Assembly (NCBI RefSeq): GCF_004152935.1
Contig: NZ_SETE01000003.1
Coordinates: 1-64,000 of the forward strand
DNA: 64,000 bases
Origin: Brumimicrobium glaciale
GTDB taxonomy: Bacteria; Bacteroidota; Bacteroidia; Flavobacteriales_D; Crocinitomicaceae
Direction: 5' to 3'
Part shown: one piece after another, positions 25,950 through 35,199 of the stretch
How positions within the stretch are numbered: the stretch's first letter is position 1
Layout of the letters: every line of letters starts with the position of its first letter
The notes under the pieces: model-generated
Databases searched by the model: none
The model's input: the letters and a program-made list of their open reading frames with translations, nothing else
What the model was told of the DNA's origin: nothing
Made by a program: the position numbers and the translations under genes

Positions 25950-27725
25950 TTACTTCTTCACAATCTTGAAATTTTTCTGGCCTTCATTATTATGCACTCT
26001 TAAAGTGTAGATTCCTTTTTCAAGTTGATCAATCACTAAAGTAGCTTCTTTTGCATTATTCAATGCTTTATTTTCTACTAAAACTATTCGACCATTCATA
26101 TCTGAAATTTCAATTTTTAACGCTGAACTATTTGATGGATTTACTACGGTTATAATACTAGAAGCAGGATTTGGAAATACTGAAACATCCATCAAAAACT
26201 CACTCTCTAGTGACACATCTTCTCCCGTAAGTACAAAACCTAAAGGATAAGACCAATCGCTTGTTCCTCCTGCTTGACAATCTGCTTGAACATAAAATTG
26301 ATATTGTGTTTCCGGCGTTAAACCACTAATTGAATACGGGTTTGAATTCGCTCCATTAATAACAGTTCCTGTTCCTGGCGTAAAACCATTTAGTCCATAT
26401 TCAATATTCCAAAGTGTTGCAGCTCCATTTTCAGTCCAGCTTAAATCTAAAGTCGTTCCTGTAATGTTAGCAGCTATTACATCAGTTGGAATTGCACAAA
26501 CGAAACCTGGATCGAGATCAATAGTTAAATTAAAATCAATTGCAGAGCCAAACAAAACACTTCCACATGGTGAAGGATTTGCAGTTGCACCATTTTCACT
26601 GCGAATTCTCATTCTATATTCGCCAAGCGCCGTTCCAATAGGAATTGTGACACTCAAAGTTTTTGAAGGATTAGCATCCGCTAGCGTTGCAACAACTTCA
26701 GAAGCTTCAAATACATTATTCAAATTCCAATCCACCCAAATATTAACACCGTTTCCGCCGCCCATATATTCAGTGGTAATATCAAAAGTTTGTCCTTCAT
26801 AAGAAGTGAAAAGCTGAGCCGTTTCATCAACATAACCTCCTGCTGGATAAGTAGTCGTAGAATAGCTTAAATCTACAAGCGCACCCATTGAATTTACGTC
26901 CGTTAGGTGATCTCCTTGGTAAGTTGTAGAAACATCACAATATCTAAATTCATAAGGACCAGCCCAATTACTTGAACTTCCAGCAGAACAAATAGAACGA
27001 ACATAGAAATCATATTCTACTCCAGCAGTAATATTCATTGTGTATGAATTGGAAGTCGTTACTGATACACTTGTACCCGAGCCTTGAGGATAACCGTAAG
27101 CTCCATACTCTACCTCCCAAGCGTTAGCTGAATTCATTTCAGTCCATCCAAAATCAATCGTTGTTGGCGTTCCATTACTCACCACCAAAGCCGTTGGAGG
27201 AAGACAATTTGGTGAAGCTGTAACATCAAAGGTGTAATCTTCTGCTTCAGAATAGGTGGAACCACAAGGGCCTGGTGAAGGATCAATCCAATCTCCAATT
27301 ACTCTCATTCTGTATTGACCAACTGCCTGTCCTGAAGGCACAGAAAATGAATTCGAGAAAGGAGAAACACCTTGTGCGGTTGTACCGTAAACTTTTTCGG
27401 CAGTACCAAATGTAAAATCATTATTCCAATCAATATAAATCGAATAACCATATTGGCCATTGGAAGAATTCATTGCAATTGTAAAGTTTATTGTTTGACC
27501 TTCAAACCCACCAACTGACATAGCTGTAAAATCAGAGTATCCAATAGATGTTGCGCCTATTCCTGTATTGAGATTCAGAATATTTGGTATTCCACCTGTA
27601 GTTTCAAAGGAGTTAATATATTCCTGATTGCTAGTTGATGAATAGTTACAGTATTGTGAATTGACATTCAGACTCCAAAAGGCAGCTGCAAAGATCAGCA
27701 CACCATTAAGTAATGATTTTTTCAT
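25950..27725 (-). CDS. T9SS cargo with GEVED and fibronectin III domains
   Basis: A 591-residue secreted protein. The signal peptide is followed by a GEVED domain (IYIDWNNDFTFGTAEKVYG), a fibronectin III domain (about residues 175-260), a second GEVED-like domain (GVNIWVDWNLNNVFEASEVV) and a second FnIII (about 415-490). It ends with a type A sorting domain (SVFPNPASSIITVVNPSNSS to GIYTLRVHNNEGQ). The sorting domain closely resembles those of the genes at 62417 and 63893. It is likely a surface or secreted adhesin or enzyme accessory. A promoter with both -33 and -7 elements precedes it. Confidence 0.88.
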   Translation of the reverse strand: MKKSLLNGVLIFAAAFWSLNVNSQYCNYSSTSNQEYINSFETTGGIPNILNLNTGIGATSIGYSDFTAMSVGGFEGQTINFTIAMNSSNGQYGYSIYIDWNNDFTFGTAEKVYGTTAQGVSPFSNSFSVPSGQAVGQYRMRVIGDWIDPSPGPCGSTYSEAEDYTFDVTASPNCLPPTALVVSNGTPTTIDFGWTEMNSANAWEVEYGAYGYPQGSGTSVSVTTSNSYTMNITAGVEYDFYVRSICSAGSSSNWAGPYEFRYCDVSTTYQGDHLTDVNSMGALVDLSYSTTTYPAGGYVDETAQLFTSYEGQTFDITTEYMGGGNGVNIWVDWNLNNVFEASEVVATLADANPSKTLSVTIPIGTALGEYRMRIRSENGATANPSPCGSVLFGSAIDFNLTIDLDPGFVCAIPTDVIAANITGTTLDLSWTENGAATLWNIEYGLNGFTPGTGTVINGANSNPYSISGLTPETQYQFYVQADCQAGGTSDWSYPLGFVLTGEDVSLESEFLMDVSVFPNPASSIITVVNPSNSSALKIEISDMNGRIVLVENKALNNAKEATLVIDQLEKGIYTLRVHNNEGQKNFKIVKK

Positions 27726-27751
27726 AAGCTTGTTTTAAAAAATAGTGAACT

Positions 27752-27782
27752 CAAATATAAAAATTAATAAATACAAAACAAA
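27752..27782 (-). promoter_or_regulatory. Bacteroidota promoter: TTTG, 19 bp, TATATTTG
   Basis: On the reverse strand the -33 TTTG (27779-27782) and the -7 TATATTTG (27752-27759) are separated by 19 bp, the expected spacing. It drives the T9SS cargo starting at 27725. Confidence 0.7.
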
Positions 27783-27972
27783 TGTTAAAAGTAGCGATGG
27801 AGAGTCCTATAGCTATTTAAACACTTTATCTAATCCGTATTCTAAACGTTTATATCCTTTCTCACTTTTTGGAATTAGGCCTAATTAACTATATTTCAAA
27901 TACTATGAACTTAGAATTCATTTTATTCCTTTCTACTATTCTTTCTTATTTGGGATGTTTCTTGTCTTTCTC

Positions 27973-28098
27973 TCAGGTAAATAATTTTTCAGTATCAGCT
28001 ATTTCCGATCCCCTTTACTTTCCATCAGCAGCCCTCATTTTAAACAGTGGACAATTTGTCGACAGTTCAATTCCGTTTGATTTTCTATTTTCTTTATG
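27973..28098 (-). pseudogene. Remnant of a Bro-N domain gene
   Basis: The reverse strand encodes HKENRKSNGIELSTNCPLFK, then MRAADGK, a stop (28015-28017), then RGSEIADTEKLF. This aligns without gaps to the intact Bro-N gene at 13022 (KTRLKKEGSELATNC, then KMLSSDGKYYRTDVADTEQI). Only this middle part survives. The rest of 27783-28349 shows no gene on either strand. An 84-codon frame on the forward strand here is only its shadow. Confidence 0.75.
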
Positions 28099-28349
28099 CG
28101 ACACCAATAATCCCGAAGCTTAACGCTTTAGGTTAAAACCTCTTGAAAATTTGTATTATTCAAAACTTAGCTGATGTAGACTAATTTTTAAAATCTGAAT
28201 TTTTCTATAAATCATGATTAGACTTCAATTACCAACAAGATCCTCTAATCAGCATAAATTTTTATTGATCAAAGGATGAAATTGTAATGGGGATTAGACG
28301 TGAAAAAGTCAGAGTAAAACAATCAATCTATAACCAGTAGATAAAATCC

Positions 28350-28679
28350 CTATTCCTTTTTCAAATAAATAACACTTTTATCAGGATTTACTACTATTCT
28401 GGATTGATAACCTTTTTTAGAATAAGAAACTTCCAAATCTGGACAACCACCAACAGCTCCGGTCATTTCTGATCCTAAAAAATAATTCCCTGTACTGTCT
28501 GATAAAACTTCACCATACAAAACTGTTAAAGCTTTCACTAGAACACTATCGATAGGAAGCAGTGTTTCTTCATCAAGTACTTTCCCATTTGCAGATCTAC
28601 TGCATTCGCATGAAATAAACAAAAATAATACTGCAGCAGAAAAGCATATTTTTAAGATTAACTTTTTCCTAAGATTCAT
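28350..28679 (-). CDS. Small lipoprotein with carboxypeptidase-regulatory-like fold
   Basis: A 109-residue lipoprotein: signal with lipobox FISC (about residue 24) and a second Cys close by (CECSRS). The body resembles a short carboxypeptidase-regulatory beta-sandwich: GKVLDEETLLPIDSVLVKA, then DSTGNYFLGSE, then YSKKGYQSRIVV. Such domains often stabilise envelope proteins. It is likely outer-membrane or periplasmic. The typA terminator at 28746 lies upstream, so this gene has its own promoter. Confidence 0.7.
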   Translation of the reverse strand: MNLRKKLILKICFSAAVLFLFISCECSRSANGKVLDEETLLPIDSVLVKALTVLYGEVLSDSTGNYFLGSEMTGAVGGCPDLEVSYSKKGYQSRIVVNPDKSVIYLKKE

Positions 28680-28745
28680 TATTACTGGTTTTTACAATTA
28701 TTACCGTAAACGAAATCAAAACTCAAAGCGTTGTCTATCAGCATA

Positions 28746-28781
28746 AAAAAAAGGCGATTACCTTTCGATAATCGCCTTTTT
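28746..28781. terminator. Bidirectional terminator after typA
   Basis: AAAAGGCGATTA and TAATCGCCTTTT flank an eight-base loop, with A and T runs outside. It lies directly downstream of typA (reverse strand). Confidence 0.8.
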
Positions 28782-28806
28782 GAAAATATAATCTTAAGCT
28801 ATTTGC

Positions 28807-30606
28807 TTATTTTCCTCCACGTTTACGCTGACCTTCAGTTAAGAATATCTTACGAATTCTTAAATTCGTTGGTGTCACCTCAACATATTCATCAGCTTGA
28901 ATGTATTCTAAACATTCCTCCAAACTGAATACTCTTGGTGGAGCGATTTTCACCTTAGCATCAGTTCCTGATTTACGCATGTTCGTTAATTGTTTCGTTT
29001 TAGTAACGTTAACAACAAGATCACTCGCACGGTTATTTTCTCCAATTACTTGACCTTCATAGATCTTTTCACCTGGAGCAATAAAGAAAACACCTCTGTC
29101 CTGCAAGTTATTCAATGAGAAAGGAATTGAAGTTCCTAATTCCATTGAAATCAAAGATCCATTTAAACGACCAGGAATATCTCCTTTGTAAGGTTGGAAT
29201 TCAATAAATCTGTGATTCATGATCGCTTCTCCTGCTGTTTGTGTCAACAAGTAGTTACGTAAACCGATAATTCCTCTAGAAGGAACGATAAAGTCAACAA
29301 TCATACGGTCACCTTTGGCTACCATATTGGTCATTTCACCTCTTCGTTTTGTTACTGCTTCAACCGCTGTTCCAGAATGTTGTTCTGGTAAATCGATAGT
29401 CAACTCTTCAATTGGCTCACATTTCTTACCATCAATTTCCTTGATAATAACCTGTGGTTGACCAACTTGAACTTCGTAACCTTCACGACGCATTGTTTCA
29501 ATTAATACAGCCAAGTGCATAACTCCCCTTCCGAAGACCATCCATTTATCAGCTTTCTCAGTTGGTTCAATACGCAACGCTAGATTTTTCTCTAACTCTT
29601 TATTCAAACGTTCCTCAATGTGACGAGAAGTAACAAGCTTCCCTTCTTGACCGAAGAATGGTGAATCATTAATTGAGAACATCATGCTCATTGTTGGCTC
29701 ATCAATTGTGATAGTATCCAATGGTTCAGGATTCTCTGGATCACAAATTGAATCTCCAATTTCAAATCCTTCAATACCCGTTACTGCACAAATATCACCT
29801 GGTTGAACGCTATCTACTTTTATACGCTCTGTTCCAACATAAACAAACACGTCTTTTACACGGTGTTTCTCATGCGTTCCATCACGTTTTGCAAGAATAA
29901 TAGGCATTCCTGGCTTCATAGTTCCTCTTTGTAAACGACCGATTGCGATACGTCCAACGAAAGAAGAATAATCTAAAGAAGTAATCAACATCTGAGTATT
30001 TCCTTCTTCAATTTTCACTGGAGGGAAATATTCTAAGATTGTTGCTAAAAGTGGCTCGATAGAATCAGTTTGATCTTTCCAGTCTTTCGACATCCAGCTG
30101 TTCTTTGCAGAACCATAAACTGCTTCAAAATCTAATTGATCTTCTGTCGCTTCAAGCTCGAACATCAAGTCGAAAACTTTTTCATGTACGATATCAGGTG
30201 TACAGTTTTCTTTGTCGACTTTATTAATAACTACTAAAGGCTTCAATCCTAATTGAAGTGCTTTTTGCAAAACGAAACGTGTTTGTGGCATTGGACCCTC
30301 GAAAGCATCCACTAACAAACAAACACCGTCAGCCATGTTCAATACACGTTCAACTTCACCACCGAAATCGGCGTGACCAGGAGTATCAATAATGTTGATT
30401 TTCGTTCCCTTATACATTACAGAAACGTTCTTTGATACGATAGTAATACCTCTTTCTCGTTCCTGGTCGTTACTATCCATCATTAATTCACCAGAATGTT
30501 CACGAATTCTTTCGTCAAAGGATTCTCCTGCTTCAATTATACGGTCAACCAATGTAGTTTTTCCGTGGTCAACGTGTGCTATAATCGCTATATTTCTAAT
30601 TTCCAT
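28807..30606 (-). CDS. typA: Ribosome-associated GTPase TypA/BipA
   Basis: TypA/BipA is a translational GTPase that binds ribosomes and aids assembly and stress adaptation, especially at low temperature. The 599-residue length is typical. Domain I shows AHVDHGKTT (G1, about residue 10), [11 protein letters not shown] (G3) and NKVDKE (G4). Domain II follows, and the C-terminal part includes [20 protein letters not shown]. It is preceded by the helicase gene, 32 bp upstream on the same strand, so the two RNA/ribosome genes are probably co-transcribed. Confidence 0.97.
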   Translation of the reverse strand: MEIRNIAIIAHVDHGKTTLVDRIIEAGESFDERIREHSGELMMDSNDQERERGITIVSKNVSVMYKGTKINIIDTPGHADFGGEVERVLNMADGVCLLVDAFEGPMPQTRFVLQKALQLGLKPLVVINKVDKENCTPDIVHEKVFDLMFELEATEDQLDFEAVYGSAKNSWMSKDWKDQTDSIEPLLATILEYFPPVKIEEGNTQMLITSLDYSSFVGRIAIGRLQRGTMKPGMPIILAKRDGTHEKHRVKDVFVYVGTERIKVDSVQPGDICAVTGIEGFEIGDSICDPENPEPLDTITIDEPTMSMMFSINDSPFFGQEGKLVTSRHIEERLNKELEKNLALRIEPTEKADKWMVFGRGVMHLAVLIETMRREGYEVQVGQPQVIIKEIDGKKCEPIEELTIDLPEQHSGTAVEAVTKRRGEMTNMVAKGDRMIVDFIVPSRGIIGLRNYLLTQTAGEAIMNHRFIEFQPYKGDIPGRLNGSLISMELGTSIPFSLNNLQDRGVFFIAPGEKIYEGQVIGENNRASDLVVNVTKTKQLTNMRKSGTDAKVKIAPPRVFSLEECLEYIQADEYVEVTPTNLRIRKIFLTEGQRKRGGK

Positions 30607-30638
30607 TTTTCGTTTATCTGGGTTTTAGTCTAATTTTA

Positions 30639-32456
30639 TTATCTTCTGCGGCTGCTTGAACCACCACCGCTTCTGCTTGAACTGCTTGAGCCACCACTTC
30701 TGCTACCTCCTCCAGATCTACCTCCGCTTCTTCTGTCTCCACCAGAACGACTTCCACCACGGCTTCCTCCACCACGACTTCTACCACCTCCACCTGAAGA
30801 TTTTTCTTGCGTTTTTTCAATGTTCATGCTTTTTCCTTCGAAATCTGCACCTTGAACTTGAGCAAGAATTTTATCAGCATCAGATTTATCAGCATCAAAG
30901 AATGAGAATGCTGGCATAATATCAATTCTACCAATCGTATCTGATTTCAATCCAGTAGCATCACATATAATACGTAATAATCCACCAGGATTCAAACCAT
31001 CCTTATCTCCTAATGAAACAAAGAAACGTTGTTTGTTCTCATCTGTTTCACTTCTTCTTCCTCTTGATGAACCTCTGTCATCTCTGTCTCTACCTCTACC
31101 AGAATCTCTATCGTCTCCACCTCTATCAGAAGCTTTAGCGTTAAGATCTCCAGCTTTCTTGTAGTAATCTAAGAATCTGTTGAATTCAGCTGAAACGAAT
31201 TTTTTAATTACTTCTTCTTTCGATAAATCTTCCAAATCCGCAAGGATATGTGGAATAAAAGGAGCAATCTCTTCTTCGTTTACTTTTGTTGCTTTTACTT
31301 TGTTAATCATCGATTCTAATTGAATCGCACAAATTGCTTCAGGTCCTGGGATCTCAGCATAAGCAAACTTTTGATTAATAATCTTTTCGATTTGATTAAT
31401 CTTGTATTTTTCACGTGTGTTGATTAAAACAAGAGATTCTCCTGTATTTCCAGCACGTGCTGTACGACCACTACGGTGCGTATAGTTCTCTACCTCATCT
31501 GGTAGATTATAGTTAATTACGTGAGTAATATCATTTACATCAATTCCACGAGCAGCAACATCAGTAGCCACAAGTAATTGAATACTTCTGCTTCTGAATA
31601 AGTTCATTACTCGGTCACGTTGTGCTTGAGATAAATCTCCGTGAATTGCTTCTGCACTGTACCCTTCTTTAGCTAGTTTTTCAGCAACTTGCTGAGTCTC
31701 TCTACGTGTACGGCAAAAAACAAGTCCAAATATTTTCGGATTAAAATCGATCAAACGCTTTAATGCAGCGTAACGATCTCTTTCTTTTACTGAAAAGTAA
31801 ATGTGGTCAATGTTGGCGTTACCTTCATTTTTGTTACCTATGCTCACCTCTAAAGGGTCAGTCATATATGTTTTCCCAATACGAGCAACTTCTGCTGGCA
31901 TTGTAGCTGAAAACAACCACGTACTTTTTTCGTTTGGCGTAGCGCTCAATATGTAATCCAAATCTTCTTTGAATCCCATATTTAACATTTCATCTGCCTC
32001 ATCAAGTACTACTACTTCAACTTCGTTAAGCTGTATCGCTTTACGTTTAATCAAATCCACCAAACGACCTGGTGTAGCTACAATAATAGCAACCCCATTT
32101 CTGATGTTTTTGATTTGTCGTTGAATGTCTGATCCACCGTAAACGGCTTCAACAGTTGCATTTCTTTCGTACTTAGAATAGTTTTCTATGTCTTTTGCAA
32201 TCTGCAAACATAACTCCCGTGTTGGACAAATAATTAAGCCTTTCGGATATCTTTGGCTTTCCGTAATTCTGTTCACTAATGGTAATCCAAAAGCTGCAGT
32301 TTTCCCTGTCCCAGTTTGTGCTAATCCTACAAAATCACTCTTAGACTTGAGCAAGTGTGGGATAGCTTCTAACTGAATTGGCGTTGGCTGTTCAAACCCC
32401 ATGTCTGTAACAGCTTTGACCACTTGGCTTCTCAGCCCTAAATCGTTAAAGGTCAT
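30639..32456 (-). CDS. DEAD-box RNA helicase with DbpA-type and RG-rich tail
   Basis: ATG 32456 (MTFNDLGLRS) is chosen because a promoter lies at 32479-32507. About 605 residues. The helicase core has AQTGTGKTAAFG (Walker A), VVLDEADEML, SAT and HRSGRTARAG. Residues ~455-540 form a DbpA-like RNA-binding domain (RFFVSLGDKDGLNPGGLL). The C-terminus is a low-complexity Arg/Gly/Ser tail, usual for RNA binding and condensate formation. It probably acts in ribosome assembly or cold adaptation, consistent with typA 32 bp downstream. Confidence 0.93.
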   Translation of the reverse strand: MTFNDLGLRSQVVKAVTDMGFEQPTPIQLEAIPHLLKSKSDFVGLAQTGTGKTAAFGLPLVNRITESQRYPKGLIICPTRELCLQIAKDIENYSKYERNATVEAVYGGSDIQRQIKNIRNGVAIIVATPGRLVDLIKRKAIQLNEVEVVVLDEADEMLNMGFKEDLDYILSATPNEKSTWLFSATMPAEVARIGKTYMTDPLEVSIGNKNEGNANIDHIYFSVKERDRYAALKRLIDFNPKIFGLVFCRTRRETQQVAEKLAKEGYSAEAIHGDLSQAQRDRVMNLFRSRSIQLLVATDVAARGIDVNDITHVINYNLPDEVENYTHRSGRTARAGNTGESLVLINTREKYKINQIEKIINQKFAYAEIPGPEAICAIQLESMINKVKATKVNEEEIAPFIPHILADLEDLSKEEVIKKFVSAEFNRFLDYYKKAGDLNAKASDRGGDDRDSGRGRDRDDRGSSRGRRSETDENKQRFFVSLGDKDGLNPGGLLRIICDATGLKSDTIGRIDIMPAFSFFDADKSDADKILAQVQGADFEGKSMNIEKTQEKSSGGGGRSRGGGSRGGSRSGGDRRSGGRSGGGSRSGGSSSSSRSGGGSSSRRR

Positions 32457-32478
32457 ACTTTTATTTAAAATTTGAGTG

Positions 32479-32507
32479 CAAAGGTACGACATTCTGAAGA
32501 GAATCAA
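32479..32507 (-). promoter_or_regulatory. Promoter for the helicase-typA pair
   Basis: The reverse strand reads TTG (32505-32507), 18 bp, then TACCTTTG (32479-32486). Transcription would begin near 32474, upstream of ATG 32456, which excludes the longer start at 32507. Confidence 0.65.
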
Positions 32508-32791
32508 TATTTTAAGGTTTTTTTTCTTCGTTTTTTTTCATATAAACGATGGAGGTTCTTTTAATGCTAGGTTTTTAAGGTGTTGATTTTGTGACCAATA
32601 GAAGGATGTGATTGAGTTTATTGAAAATAGTTGAGGAAATGCTAAAAAAACAGAAAACAATAATGAATTGGAGCTTTGCTTGTGTTTAGAAGTTAATATA
32701 TGATAGCTTTTAAAAGGAACAATACTTTACAGGGACCCAATAAATAAACGTTATTTTAAAGGCAAAAGTCCACTCACTCGAAACAAAAACT

Positions 32792-32799
32792 TACTTTTG
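32792..32799 (+). promoter_or_regulatory. -7 element TACTTTTG
   Basis: Transcription would begin near 32804, so the ATG at 32815 rather than earlier in-frame starts is used. Confidence 0.5.
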
Positions 32800-32814
32800 A
32801 TGTCTTTTGTAAAT

Positions 32815-34005
32815 ATGGAAAAACTCGACGACAACGGATTAAATAAAACTTCACGTACCTTATTACTCGTAGGAATCTTATTTGTAGCCATAAATTTAAG
32901 ACCTGCACTTTCGAGTATCGGACCTTTGATTGATTTTATCCGACAAGATATTGGGCTTTCTGAAACTTTGCTTGGACTATTGACCACTCTTCCATTGATT
33001 GCTTTTGGGGTTGTTTCTACAATGACATCTTTATTTACTAAACGTTTTGGAATTGGCAATACATTAACTGGAGCTCTAATTTTATTGACTTCTGGAATTA
33101 TAATTCGTTCGCTAGGTGGAATATTTCCATTGTATTTAGGAACAATTTTATTGGGAATTGCCATCGCTTTTGGGAATGTGCTTATTCCTGCCTTAATCAA
33201 AAGAAACTTTCCTCATAAAGCTGGAATTGTAACGAGTTTATATTCTGGAATAATGTCCTTAGGTGCAGCTTTTGCCGCTGGATTAAGTGTTCCTTTAGCT
33301 GTAGAAATGAATTTAGGCTGGAGAGGTTCTTTAGGAGTTTGGGCTGTTTTGGCTTTTATTGCTTTAATCATTTGGATACCGAATATAAAACGCATTAACA
33401 GAACTCCGCCACGTAGAAGTTTCAAGGAAGCCATGAAGAAATTAAGTGGTTCCTTATTGGTTTGGAAACTGGCCTTATACATGGGACTTCAATCTTTAGC
33501 ATTTTACGTGATTCTCGCTTGGTTGCCTGCAATTCTTATCGACCGTGGATTTGATGCTTCTTATGCTGGCTGGATGCTTTCATTGTCTCAAGCAACGGGG
33601 ATTATTGGAGCTATTCTAATTCCAATTTGGGCGGGTTCAAGAAAAGATCAACGCTTAGTTATTGTTTCCTTAATCATTGTTGAAGTCATTGCTTTAATCG
33701 GATTAATGATTCCAGGATTAGGAATGGTTGAACTTTGGGTTGGATTAATCGGAATGGTTTTGGGCGGAACATTCGGGTTGGCTTTGCTACTTATCGTTTT
33801 GCGATCCGATGATGCTGAAACAGCTGCGGAACTTTCTGGAATTGTGCAATCCATTGGATATTTTATTGCTGCCTCTGGACCATTTATCGTTGGTGTTATT
33901 TATGACTTGACGCATGTATGGAATTATGCTTTGGCTTTATTAATTGTCGTTGCAATTCTCAAACTTTTGATGGGAGTTGGCGTCGGGAAAGATCAAAAGG
34001 TTTAG
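32815..34005 (+). CDS. MFS transporter, CynX/NimT-like
   Basis: A ~396-residue permease with 12 predicted membrane helices. The first helix contains FVAINLRPALSSIGPLID, characteristic of the CynX/NimT (cyanate/2-nitroimidazole) branch of the major facilitator superfamily. The central loop (NIKRINRTPPRRSFKEAMKK) separates the two six-helix halves. It probably exports or imports small organic solutes by proton coupling; the substrate is not known. It is monocistronic, with its own promoter at 32792. Confidence 0.88.
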   Translation: MEKLDDNGLNKTSRTLLLVGILFVAINLRPALSSIGPLIDFIRQDIGLSETLLGLLTTLPLIAFGVVSTMTSLFTKRFGIGNTLTGALILLTSGIIIRSLGGIFPLYLGTILLGIAIAFGNVLIPALIKRNFPHKAGIVTSLYSGIMSLGAAFAAGLSVPLAVEMNLGWRGSLGVWAVLAFIALIIWIPNIKRINRTPPRRSFKEAMKKLSGSLLVWKLALYMGLQSLAFYVILAWLPAILIDRGFDASYAGWMLSLSQATGIIGAILIPIWAGSRKDQRLVIVSLIIVEVIALIGLMIPGLGMVELWVGLIGMVLGGTFGLALLLIVLRSDDAETAAELSGIVQSIGYFIAASGPFIVGVIYDLTHVWNYALALLIVVAILKLLMGVGVGKDQKV

Positions 34006-34090
34006 TTTTTTTTTTCTGTAAGAAAACTTCAAATACTGCATTGTACTTACTTCGACAGGCTAAAGACAAAATTCTCATCAGTTTTAGAAG

Positions 34091-34190
34091 CTCTCTGCGA
34101 ACCTCTGCTTCTCTGCGAGTCTCTGCGTAATTCTTCTCTTTTTCCTCTCTGCGAACCTCTGCCCCTTTGCGAATCTCTGCGTCATTCTCC
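34091..34190. repeat. Two copies of a CTCTGCGAACCTCTGC repeat
   Basis: A ~48-bp unit (34091) recurs at 34145 with several substitutions. Within each unit CTCTGCG-like words repeat. It lies between the transporter and the beta-barrel gene. Confidence 0.6.
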
Positions 34191-34212
34191 CCTTTTTTCT
34201 TATCTTGCCTCT

Positions 34213-34851
34213 ATGTTTAAGAAAGCTTTATCTCTTCTCATTTTAAGTCTTCTACTATATACAACAAACTGTTTCAGTCAAAATTTTAGATTGGGCATAA
34301 TTGGCGGCCTAACTTCTAGTCAAATTAGTGGTGATGGAATTTATGGATTTTCCCAATTTGGAGCAATTGCTGGTGCGGATGTAAATTATAAATTCAATGA
34401 AAGCTGGTCTGCATCTTTTGGTTTACAATTCAATCAAAAAGGTGCTCGGAATTTTCAATCGCAAACAGTTTATAGTGCCTATAGATTAAGAGTGAATTAC
34501 ATCGAAGCTCCAGTTATGGTGAATTATCATCTTAATAAATTACAATTCAGTGCAGGATTATATCTCGGCGTAAAAGTCAATCAGAAAGAAAGGAATAGTT
34601 TTGGAGCTGTTGATCCTGTGAGAAATTTTAAGTCATTTGATTTTGGTGGACAATTGGGAGTTAATTATGAAATCAAAGAAAATTGGCAATTAGAATTGCG
34701 TTTTCAGAATTCATTAATTCCAGTTCGAGATCATTTGGCAAATCAAGTTTATCCGCCGAATCTTTTTGTCTTGGGTAATTGGCACCAGAAGATTTTGGAT
34801 CAAGGACAGTATTATACGAGTTTGAGCTTGGTGGTGCGGTGGAGTATTTGA
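34213..34851 (+). CDS. Outer-membrane beta-barrel protein (PorT-like)
   Basis: A 212-residue protein with signal peptide (to about NCFSQ). The mature region, starting NFRLGIIGGLTSSQISGDG, is of the beta-barrel type: alternating strands such as NESWSASFGLQFNQKGARN and LQFSAGLYLGVKVN, ending SLSLVVRWSI. The general layout matches the PorT/outer-membrane-barrel family seen in T9SS organisms, but assignment to PorT itself is not justified. The last ~25 codons are duplicated downstream (34771-35046). Confidence 0.7.
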   Translation: MFKKALSLLILSLLLYTTNCFSQNFRLGIIGGLTSSQISGDGIYGFSQFGAIAGADVNYKFNESWSASFGLQFNQKGARNFQSQTVYSAYRLRVNYIEAPVMVNYHLNKLQFSAGLYLGVKVNQKERNSFGAVDPVRNFKSFDFGGQLGVNYEIKENWQLELRFQNSLIPVRDHLANQVYPPNLFVLGNWHQKILDQGQYYTSLSLVVRWSI

Positions 34852-35046
34852 AAATAATTTCACCTGTGGTGAGAATTTTTTCCCGCAGATTTTCGCAGAT
34901 CTTTTTGGTTGGGTGATTGGCACCAGAAGATTTTGGATCAAGGACAGTATTATACTAGTTTGAGTTTGGTGGTGCGGTGGAGTATTTGAAAATAATTTCA
35001 CCTGTGGTGAGAATTTTTTCCCGCAGATTTTCGCAGATCTCGCAGA
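34771..35046 (+). repeat. 138-bp tandem duplication of the gene's 3' end
   Basis: The sequence beginning TTGGGTAATTGGCACC (34771) recurs at 34909 as TTGGGTGATTGGCACC with few changes. The second copy carries the last ~25 codons and stop of the barrel gene plus ~55 bases of trailer, but no start. TTTTCGCAGATCTCGCAGA-type words follow. Confidence 0.85.
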
Positions 35047-35199
35047 TTTTTTTTGGTTGGTTGGTTTGGTTGTTCGGAGGGTTTAATCCCATAGGTTTTG
35101 TCAGAATTCATCATTCATCACTCATAATTCATAATTACCTCAAACCCTTTTCACGAATGAACGCGTTAACAATTAAACATTAATAATTAACCATTATTT

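Noticed and set aside
27869-28123. 84-codon forward frame
   Set aside because: It is the complement of a Bro-N remnant on the reverse strand.
30656-30919. Forward and reverse frames over the helicase tail
   Set aside because: These are shadows of the RG-rich low-complexity tail in other frames.
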